From the NCBI GenBank assembly GCA_964482235.1, contig CAYZWU010000032.1, positions 1-64,000 on the forward strand: a stretch of DNA of 64,000 nt, in the 5' to 3' direction. This DNA comes from CAYZWU01 sp964482235 (GTDB taxonomy: Bacteria; Planctomycetota; B15-G4; CAYZWU01). The notes under the pieces were generated by a model. That model was not told the origin of the DNA. It saw only the letters and a program-made list of their open reading frames with translations, and searched no databases. Every line of letters begins with the position of its first letter. The stretch's first letter is position 1. The position numbers were made by a program, and so were the translations under genes. This document shows positions 58,001-64,000 of the stretch, piece after piece.

Positions 58001-58284
58001 GGCATGGAGTAGATATCACGGTTGCCGTCGTAGGACCCCGTGAATGCGATGGTCTTGCCGTCGGAAGAAAACTTCGGCAGGCTCTCCGTTCCGGGAAAGG
58101 CCGTGAGCTTCGAGGCCAGCCCGCCCTTGCTGGAGACGGTCCAGATATCGCCGCCATAGACGAAGACGATCTTGTCGCCGTGCACGTCGGGGTAGCGGAG
58201 CAGACGGCACTCCTCCGCACTTGCCGCGGTGAACATGGAGAGGGCCAGCAGAGCGGCCAGCAATAAGGTTTTTAAACTGTTCAT
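55003..58284 (-). CDS. Exported tricorn-like protease 2
   Basis: A 1093-aa paralogue of the preceding gene with the same order: signal peptide, propellers, C1, PDZ and C2. The active site is kept: CGHSYVYGGQ at about 756, EYAGSGGDAF at about 981 and ENRGVDPDYPV near the end. The Pro/Ala-rich linker of copy 1 is absent. The two genes form an operon and probably arose by duplication. Confidence 0.93.
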   Translation of the reverse strand: MNSLKTLLLAALLALSMFTAASAEECRLLRYPDVHGDKIVFVYGGDIWTVSSKGGLASKLTAFPGTESLPKFSSDGKTIAFTGSYDGNRDIYSMPLEGGAPKRLTYHPGSDSIVDWHPDGDAVVFMTGRESYTYGPIQLFSVACKGGLPTAFPMPRAGLASFSPDGRRIAYNRLPRESRTWKRYKGGMAQDIWIFDTSDNTAERITEFDGTDNFPMWTDEKKLYFVSDRSHTANIFCYEFETKKIRQVTFHEEFDVKWPSAGPDSIVYENGGFIFLLDLEGEETRKVTIDVRDDKVETRPYIANVSDYIQGAGLSPSGQRAVFQGRGDIFTVPRKEGDSRNITQSPECREIFPAWSPDGKWIAYFSDRTGEYELYLKKQDGSGEEVRLTHEGSCYRYEPVWSPDGKKILFSDKSYKLHCLDVKSRKITTLDRSEYGNIQGYSWSHDSRWVAYSKACSANGNASIYVYSMEKGTIHTVTSSAFVDTNPVFDANGKYLYFISSRTFIPSFSDFEPTYNFQDTRRIYLVTLQDDLPSPFAPRSDEEKGPGAKYEDENEEMFEPLRPAPVSVKIDFEGIDRRTVAFPFPPGLYFGLSAKYNKLYYISIGSRSFMSLMRGMGLSGGISLSMYDLKRRENFPVMSGIMDYDLSFDGKKVLYGAGFSYGIVTLADKKKEWKAHQPGEGMIDMQNLEAKIVPRMEWNQIFNEAWRIERDFFYDPNMHGVDWKKMKERYAQLLPHVATRSDLNYVLGEMIAELCCGHSYVYGGQNRRRGDSVSIGLLGADLEQDPLSGHYRIKKIYEGENWGRDRSPLAMPGVDVAEGDFLVAIDGEPLKSGMNPWSLLVNKAGKNVILKINGRPSMDGAREVQISPLRNDINLRYIDWVEENRRKVAEATGGRVGYIHVPDTGFRGLNSFSRGFFPQIDKEGLIIDVRFNGGGMIPDQMMEHLRREVVSLWATRDGRDFKTPEVGINGHLVCVINEYAGSGGDAFPHFFRYYKLGPLVGNRTWGGLVGITGRVPLIDGGAVTAPEFAIMSPEGEWIIENRGVDPDYPVDDRPDLVIRGFDPQLEKAISLVMDKIVNEPKTLPKRPPFPKRN

Positions 58285-58357
58285 CTACTGTTCCTTACAA
58301 AAAAAAAGCACGCCACTAGAGAATGGGTGCCAGTCGGAAAATTAAAATTTAAGGAGA

Positions 58358-58376
58358 GGCAGTGTAACAAACTGCC
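58358..58376 (-). terminator. Weak hairpin between genes
   Basis: A 6-bp stem (58358-58363 with 58371-58376) followed on the minus strand by a T-rich but interrupted stretch, after the 621-aa protein gene. Confidence 0.4.
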
Positions 58377-58403
58377 GGAAGACAAGACAATCTCAGTTTA
58401 CTT

Positions 58404-60269
58404 TTATTTCCGGGAGTACTTTTTCGCCCTTTTCATATCCCCCTGATCGGTAAAGATCCGGTAAAGCTTCTCGCCGCACTCCTTCTGCAGGGATGCCAGC
58501 GCCTTCTCCCTCTCACCCTGGTGCCGGCTCTTCGCCAGCTGGTTCCTTGCTGCCTGGAAAAGAGACTCCAGAGCGAAAACCAGCTCCTTCTCGTCCTCGA
58601 TCGACGACTCCAGGATGGGAAGCAGCCGGACCAGGTAAAGGTTGATCGTGGGAGCAGGATCCATGGCAATGGGCGTGTTGGCGAAATTCTCGATCAGGTA
58701 TACGAGGCTGTTCACTCCGAGGGAATACTTTTTCAGCGCCAGCCAGGCCTTGGCCTCGATGATCTTGAGGTCGCAGACCAGGTCGGGGCGCTTCCCCTCG
58801 ACTCCCTTGAACGCCTCCTTGAACAGCGCCTTGATCTTCCTGACATCGTCGATCCTGCTCACGAATGCCTCGAGAAGCGGTACGGCCAGGTCGGGATATT
58901 CCTTCAGGAGATGATTGATTACTTCCCGGGCCCAGAACAGGGCGCGGCCGCTCGGCAGCGTGCCGGCCTTGGCGCACGACTCGAGGAGCCGCCACGACCG
59001 GATGTTGAAGCGGCCCGCTTTCTGCGACTTCACGAGAAGGGAGTGCTGAAGCTTCTCTCTCTTCCCGATCTCCTCCTCCGTCCATCGACCGTTGGCGCGG
59101 GATTGGTGCATCCACCTCGCCGCGTCGACGTGGAAGTGGCTCTCCTCGATCTTCTTGATCGAACCGGCATCGGTCCAGAATCCCCCGCAAAGCATGACCT
59201 CGGCATGGCTCAGATTCCTGCCCGCGGCGTTGGTGGGATCGACGGTCTTCCTGGTGGTGAGGAACTGCTGCCTGAGATCGACGACGCGGATGCCCCTCAC
59301 CATGCGGGGCATCGGTCCCCCGCCGCCCACGTCGAAATCCCAGACCAGGGAGTCCTTCGCCCCCCGCTCTGCGACGCCCACCCAGGCGTGGCCCGAGTCC
59401 GCGGCGAAAACGGCCGGCACGCCGAACAGGCGGAGGATGCTCTCGGTGAAGTAGGCCTGCTCCATGCAGCAGCCCCCGATCTTCATGATGTTCTCGAGGG
59501 TGTAGGGGATGTCGAGCCCCTTGCCGTGAGCCGGGCTCACGGTCTTTGCGTCATCCAGGGTCCAGGGAACGGAGCTGTAGAGATCATGCACCTTGAGCTT
59601 CCTGGCTGTGTAATGCCGGAGCGCCCAGTCGCGATCCTCCCTGGAGAGACACATTCCCACGATGTAGACGTTGACCTCGCACGGCAGCTCCCCGGGTTTG
59701 AAGACCATCTTTTTCTCGTTGCGAAGGAAGTGCTCGAAGGACTCCAGCATCGTTCCGTTCTTCTTCGTGCCGAGGGAATCGAGCCACGAATGGCCGGCAA
59801 AGTTATCCCAGACCACGGCATAGGCCAGGCAGAACTCGAACTTCTCCGAAAACGCCGCCCCGTCGCGGTCGTGCAGCTTTCTCAGCACCGACAGAGCGCC
59901 GGCCAAATCGTCGCCGCTATCCAGGTTGTGGAAGAAGCGGGAGCACCAGCGCGGATTCCCGAAGAGGAGACGGGCTGTTTCAAGGTCTTTCCCCTTCACC
60001 TTGGTGAATTGAAGAGCCGCCTCGCGCATGGTCAGGAGCTGGCCCACGGCCCGGATATCCCCCCTGGGGAGATGGTCGTCTAGAGTCGCATCGAGACGCC
60101 GGACGACTTCATCGATCTCCCCCTTCCCCTCAAGGAGGTCGCGGACAGCCAGGCAATGGTCCTTGATAAAAGGAAAGGGAAGCTTCTCTTCCGCCGACGA
60201 AGGATCCCCTGCAAAGGAAAGGAGAATCAGCAAGCCCGCCAACTTTCGTTTCGGACCGAGACTGCGCAT
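58404..60269 (-). CDS. Exported transglutaminase-like protein
   Basis: A 621-aa protein with a short signal (residues 9-27). A transglutaminase-like Cys-His-Asp set is visible: GGCCMEQA at about 267, DSGHAWVG at about 293 and VWDFD at about 309. Helical regions surround it. The core is much longer than typical cysteine-protease-like transglutaminases, so the role is uncertain: protein cross-linking or peptide hydrolysis. The ATG at 60269 is preferred over in-frame upstream codons. Confidence 0.68.
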   Translation of the reverse strand: MRSLGPKRKLAGLLILLSFAGDPSSAEEKLPFPFIKDHCLAVRDLLEGKGEIDEVVRRLDATLDDHLPRGDIRAVGQLLTMREAALQFTKVKGKDLETARLLFGNPRWCSRFFHNLDSGDDLAGALSVLRKLHDRDGAAFSEKFEFCLAYAVVWDNFAGHSWLDSLGTKKNGTMLESFEHFLRNEKKMVFKPGELPCEVNVYIVGMCLSREDRDWALRHYTARKLKVHDLYSSVPWTLDDAKTVSPAHGKGLDIPYTLENIMKIGGCCMEQAYFTESILRLFGVPAVFAADSGHAWVGVAERGAKDSLVWDFDVGGGGPMPRMVRGIRVVDLRQQFLTTRKTVDPTNAAGRNLSHAEVMLCGGFWTDAGSIKKIEESHFHVDAARWMHQSRANGRWTEEEIGKREKLQHSLLVKSQKAGRFNIRSWRLLESCAKAGTLPSGRALFWAREVINHLLKEYPDLAVPLLEAFVSRIDDVRKIKALFKEAFKGVEGKRPDLVCDLKIIEAKAWLALKKYSLGVNSLVYLIENFANTPIAMDPAPTINLYLVRLLPILESSIEDEKELVFALESLFQAARNQLAKSRHQGEREKALASLQKECGEKLYRIFTDQGDMKRAKKYSRK

Positions 60270-60310
60270 TTCGACACCCCTGAACGGCCACCGGGACGGC
60301 ACAACCACTT

Positions 60311-61780
60311 CTATCTAGTGGAACGAGCCCTTCCGGTAACTTCGATCCTGACGTCCCCTTCGCCGCTGTTGAGAAAGGAGATGAATAGCGGCCCCTCGCC
60401 GAAGGAGGGAACGGACGCGCGATCGACAACCAGGATGCGCTCTGCCGGCAGGCACGCGTCAGCCGTCGCATCGAGCTTGCCGTCCCTTTCCCGGTACTCC
60501 ACCGGAGAGCCGAACCGGAAAAGAACGCGCACCTGCCCCAGGTCGAGCTCTTCCTCGCCTCCGACAGGCTCGATGCGGATCGAGACGGAGTCTGCGCCGG
60601 GAGCAACAACGGCCTCGAGCTGAAGAGGGGAGGGGCAGCAGCCGAGATCGAGGATGCGTCCGTACCGATCGTCCCAGATCTCCTCGTCCCTGCCCGGGAG
60701 CCAGAGCTCGCGCGGCCGGTCGAAGTCGAGCGGCACGATCGGCGAGAAGCGGTCGAGTCCGCGCTTCCTCAAGATCGCGGCAGCGGCGGCCGCTTTACCG
60801 GGGCCGGCCTCTGCGGCGATCTCCGCCTGCAACCGCCCTGCAGCGTCCGCAAGCGCCGAGCCGTGATGCAGCTGTCGCAACGTTCGGCAGACGGCCCTGT
60901 CAACAGCGGCGGCACCCACGAGGGCGCGGATCTCCCAGAGAGCGCCGGACCAGATCCGCCCGTCCTCGTGTGGGCTGCCCGTGGCGTCGTCGGGGAATCG
61001 GGCGCCCGTATCCACCCGGCTGAGGCAGGGCAATCCCAGTGCGGCGGCGGTGTACTCCCCCACGAGCGGATCTCCCATGAAGGAGCAGGAGAAGTAGTCC
61101 GCGCTCCCCTCGTTCAGCGCACCGGGCGCCGTGTTGAGCCCCTCTCTTCCCAGGGTGAGATCGAGAGGATTGTCGGCGGCTGTCACGAGATGCGTCAGCT
61201 CGTGGCCGATCACGTCCGGATCGAAGGCGAGGCTGCGCCCGCCCCATCTTCCGATGAGAAGTCCCGGGCTGCCCAGCACGTCGGTGGCGCCGGCCAGGAA
61301 ATCGTCCGGCTCGCCGTCGCCGTCTTCATCGAGGCCGAAATCGAGGATCACGTTGATCCGCTCCCCCGGGCAGGGGAAGCCAAGCGATTCGAAGCGATCG
61401 AGGAGCCGCTCCAGGTGGTGGTAGGCGCTCACCTCGGCGGCAGGATCCGGAGCCTTGAGGGAGCCCATGGGGCCTTCGATGATGAAGTTTCCTGACGCAT
61501 CGGCACGGGCGAGCTGCTCCAGATCCTCGAAGGGATCTTCCCCGACGGCGGTGAAGATGCGGAACCTCTCGCCCGACAGGGTTGTCGATCCGGGAGGGAG
61601 ATCGGTCAAGACGGCGATGCGGGCCGATCCGCGATCGGGCGCTAGATCATGGACGCGCCCCAGGGGGCCGCTCCTCGATTGATCCTCGTCGATCGCGCTG
61701 CAGGCAGCGGGAAGAAGAAGAGCCAGGACGAGCAGGAACGATCCCCTGGAAGGAAGACGATTTCTCATGCTGCGGCTCAT
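60311..61780 (-). CDS. Gluzincin-type metalloprotease lipoprotein
   Basis: A 489-aa protein with a lipobox (LLPAAC) at about residue 27. The zinc motif HELTH is at about 193 and the third ligand Glu is in NEGSADYF at about 226, an arrangement typical of M4/M36-type gluzincins. The C-terminal 180 residues are a beta domain. The ATG at 61780 has GAGGAGG inside the end of the upstream gene, six bases from its stop, so the two are co-transcribed. Confidence 0.85.
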   Translation of the reverse strand: MSRSMRNRLPSRGSFLLVLALLLPAACSAIDEDQSRSGPLGRVHDLAPDRGSARIAVLTDLPPGSTTLSGERFRIFTAVGEDPFEDLEQLARADASGNFIIEGPMGSLKAPDPAAEVSAYHHLERLLDRFESLGFPCPGERINVILDFGLDEDGDGEPDDFLAGATDVLGSPGLLIGRWGGRSLAFDPDVIGHELTHLVTAADNPLDLTLGREGLNTAPGALNEGSADYFSCSFMGDPLVGEYTAAALGLPCLSRVDTGARFPDDATGSPHEDGRIWSGALWEIRALVGAAAVDRAVCRTLRQLHHGSALADAAGRLQAEIAAEAGPGKAAAAAAILRKRGLDRFSPIVPLDFDRPRELWLPGRDEEIWDDRYGRILDLGCCPSPLQLEAVVAPGADSVSIRIEPVGGEEELDLGQVRVLFRFGSPVEYRERDGKLDATADACLPAERILVVDRASVPSFGEGPLFISFLNSGEGDVRIEVTGRARSTR

Positions 61781-61786
61781 GCCTCC

Positions 61787-63766
61787 TCACCGGACGGAGA
61801 AGCGAAGCGAATTCGCCATCTGCTCGAAGGCCTCCACATCCCGTTCCTCGTCCACGATGATGGTGGTGAGCGAGTAGAGCGTCTCGTTCTTCAGGGCCAT
61901 GATAATCCTGACGAGGAAATCGCCGTAGTCGATCATGTAGACCCTGCCCAGAACGCCGCTCACCTTGCGCGGCAGCTTGGAGAGGACCTCGCCGTTCTCG
62001 TCGATGAAAATCGCCTCGAATTCGTCCATACCGAAAGATCTGTCCGCCGGGATGGCCGACAGGAAGCTCGTCGTTCGACCGTTGATGAAGAGCAGGATCG
62101 AATCATCCTCCTCGACATCGCCGCTGCCGGCTCCGGCAATGGGCATGAACGTGAAATCCTCCGGTTTCGTGATGCTGACCTCGTGGATGACGTTGGTGTA
62201 CCTGTTCCCCTCGACCCGGTAGGCCTCGAAGTCCTCCGTCACGCGGGTGGTCTTTCCGTCGCGGACGAACTCGATGACCGTGAGCTTCAGGTTGTTGAGC
62301 CCCAACGTGTCGGCCACCAGCGTGCCGGCGAACTTGCCGCGCTTGAGCGACGACGTGGAGAAGCGGATGTGGCACGGATCGAGCTTGCCGTTCCCCAGCG
62401 TGCCGTCGAGGCCGTACCACTTGCCGTCGATCCAGACCTCGGTCCACATGTGCCCGCCGAAGCTGCCGTCCACGTAGGTGAGCCCCGAGGCGACGCGCGC
62501 CGGAATGCCGGCGGCGCGGCAGAGGGCGGCCAGGAGAACGCCGTACTCCGTGCAGTCGCCGCTTCTCCTCTCGAAGACTTCGGCGGCCGTGGCGAAGTCT
62601 GTGCTGAAGTTCGAGTTCGTGATGTAGCGGCTGACAAAGGCCTCGATAAGGCAGGCGGCCGCCCAGGCATCGGTCTCGTCGCCCACGAGCGCCGCGGCCC
62701 TGGCTTTCAGGCCGGCGTGATCGCTCTGGATGAAGGCGTTCGGCTCGAGGTACTCGGCCAGCTCGGCGGGCGGATCGGCCATGGGACGCTTCTGCGACGT
62801 CTTCGGTATCATGGTGCTGATGCGGACAACGGCTTCCGAGCCGCCGTGCTCGATCACCTCCTGCCTGATGTCGTCACCCATGGTGTCCGGAAGCCCCACG
62901 TCGGCCAGCTTCGCCTCGAACCGATAGAGGACGGAATCGAGCCGCAATGGCGAGGGAAGGCTGATGTTGGGCCTGACCAGGCTCTCGACGAAGGTGTCGG
63001 CCTCGAGCTCGGTGTCGAGCGACCTTTTGGCCCGCTCCTCGGTGGTCCTGTACTCCTCCACCAGCGATCCGTACAGGTCGAAGGTGATCTTGGCCACCTC
63101 GCCGCTGTCGTCGTACCACTCGTGGAACTCCACGCCGGGGATGGATTCGATGATCGAGACGGTGTGCCAGAGCGTCGCCTTCTTGCCGTCGATCAGGTCC
63201 GTCTCCTCGCGGGCGCGGACCTCGGTGTGCGCTGTCAGCACCTCTCCCAGCTCGAACTCGAAGAACTTGAAGGAGAACTTCCTGCCGGGCTCGAGGTTCT
63301 TCCTCACCAGCATCATCAATCCCATCGAGCCCAGCGTTTCCGGATCCCAGGGGATGCTGCTCTTGCTCGACGTGCCCATGGTGGAGATCACCAGGTCCGC
63401 AGTCTCGCCCCGGGCCGTCAGGTGGTAGACGGTCTTTTCATCCGAATCGAAAGAGGTCGAATGCATCGCGACGATGCGGCCGTTCGCGTCCTCCTCGATC
63501 CATTCCTCGGAGATCGTGGTCGTGATCTCCCCCAGGGCCATCGACCTGTCGTGCATCCGCGACTCGGACCGGAAGGCCGCCTTCTTGCCGTCCGGGAGCC
63601 TGACGGTCTTCTCGTGCCACCAGCCCGATTCGTCGCCCGACATCTTCATCAGGTGCCAGACGTCCCGGACGACCTCCTCTTTCGCCTGGGCCGCGGCAGA
63701 CGGCGATGCCGTGACAAGAAGAAGGAACGCCATGCCCAGTAGAAAAACGAGCCTTCCAGGCTTCAT
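61787..63766 (-). CDS. Exported transglutaminase-like protease
   Basis: A 659-aa protein with a signal peptide (residues 4-25). A large beta-rich N-terminal part (30-330) precedes a transglutaminase-like core: Cys in RSGDCTEYG at about 404, His in GGHMWTE at about 437 and Asp in GLDGTLG at about 452. The architecture fits the bacterial DUF3857/transglutaminase-like group. The ATG at 63766 has AGGAGA; 57 upstream in-frame residues have no signal. It is the first gene of a pair with the gluzincin. Confidence 0.88.
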   Translation of the reverse strand: MKPGRLVFLLGMAFLLLVTASPSAAAQAKEEVVRDVWHLMKMSGDESGWWHEKTVRLPDGKKAAFRSESRMHDRSMALGEITTTISEEWIEEDANGRIVAMHSTSFDSDEKTVYHLTARGETADLVISTMGTSSKSSIPWDPETLGSMGLMMLVRKNLEPGRKFSFKFFEFELGEVLTAHTEVRAREETDLIDGKKATLWHTVSIIESIPGVEFHEWYDDSGEVAKITFDLYGSLVEEYRTTEERAKRSLDTELEADTFVESLVRPNISLPSPLRLDSVLYRFEAKLADVGLPDTMGDDIRQEVIEHGGSEAVVRISTMIPKTSQKRPMADPPAELAEYLEPNAFIQSDHAGLKARAAALVGDETDAWAAACLIEAFVSRYITNSNFSTDFATAAEVFERRSGDCTEYGVLLAALCRAAGIPARVASGLTYVDGSFGGHMWTEVWIDGKWYGLDGTLGNGKLDPCHIRFSTSSLKRGKFAGTLVADTLGLNNLKLTVIEFVRDGKTTRVTEDFEAYRVEGNRYTNVIHEVSITKPEDFTFMPIAGAGSGDVEEDDSILLFINGRTTSFLSAIPADRSFGMDEFEAIFIDENGEVLSKLPRKVSGVLGRVYMIDYGDFLVRIIMALKNETLYSLTTIIVDEERDVEAFEQMANSLRFSVR

Positions 63767-63951
63767 GCTGTTCTCCTCATGGTTGCTGAGAGATCGCGCG
63801 ACCGGCCCACGGGCCGGATCAACCGTTCGACATCGCCGGCATTCTATCACGATTGCCCGCGCCCGATGCATGTGGCACAATGAATCGTCGAAGAAATCGT
63901 TTGAACTGATTCGAGGATATCCCGGGCACTCCCTCAACCGGAAGAAACGCG

Positions 63952-64000
63952 ATGCAGGTTATCGTGAGATCGCCGTCGGATTATCACTTTCGTGCCAGCG
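63952..64000 (+). CDS. Start of a gene cut by the window edge
   Basis: An ATG at 63952 behind GGAAG opens a frame (MQVIVRSPSDYHF) that runs to the end of the window. Too short to identify; divergent from the preceding gene. Confidence 0.35.
   Translation, partial: MQVIVRSPSDYHFRAS

Overview
The window is a 64 kb piece of a GC-rich, mostly collinear bacterial chromosome. No rRNA, complete tRNA, CRISPR array or integrase is visible. The gene content suggests an uncultivated Gram-negative bacterium of the planctomycete / FCB-candidate-phylum type. The clues are two eukaryotic-like Ser/Thr kinases with TPR tails, one behind a TIGR02999-type ECF sigma factor, Tat-exported sulfatases, tricorn- and DPP-IV-like peptidases, many signal peptides and lipoboxes, and a small histone-fold protein. 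The phylum cannot be fixed from the sequence alone.

Layout. 0-10 kb: sulfatase with a short downstream ORF and a DUF3352-like membrane protein (minus), a HEAT-repeat secreted protein, an S9 peptidase and a BNR/Asp-box protein. 10-27 kb: L-serine dehydratase, second S9 peptidase, AsnA, ECF sigma plus Ser/Thr kinase, an 877-aa secreted protein with embedded TPR-like repeats, a DUF2961 protein and a second kinase whose DFG motif reads DFS. 27-34 kb: RRM RNA-binding protein, subtilase, a perfect 39-bp inverted repeat, then a minus-strand cluster: secreted protein, ECF sigma, anti-sigma, tetraheme cytochrome c and peroxiredoxin. 34-46 kb: DinB-fold protein, MBL hydrolase, APC permease, lipase, YgbA-family protein, bacterial histone, Cys-rich PAS sensor kinase, decayed cysteine synthase, S41 peptidase, M14 carboxypeptidase, cyclophilin and Tat metallophosphoesterase. 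46-48 kb: an AT-richer scar with a broken AAA/DUF4143 ATPase, a tRNA 3'-half and a fragment of a neighbouring gene. 48-64 kb: tandem sulfatases, tandem tricorn proteases, two transglutaminase-like proteins and a gluzincin lipoprotein.

Main discovery. The peroxiredoxin at 29772-30452 (minus) has an in-frame UGA exactly where the peroxidatic Cys belongs. It is followed at the expected distance by a hairpin that fits the bacterial SECIS rules, so it is read as an exported selenocysteine peroxiredoxin. The VCPANW resolving Cys is replaced by Ala. The tetraheme cytochrome just upstream in the cluster (30632-31474) also has an in-frame UGA, between its second and third heme motifs, with weaker support for Sec. 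Together with the upstream sigma/anti-sigma pair and a secreted protein this forms a candidate envelope redox system.

Functional theme. Much of the rest is exported catabolism of protein, peptide and sulfated polymers (S8, two S9, S41, two tricorn, M14, gluzincin, two transglutaminase-fold proteins, three sulfatases), tied to ECF/kinase signalling.
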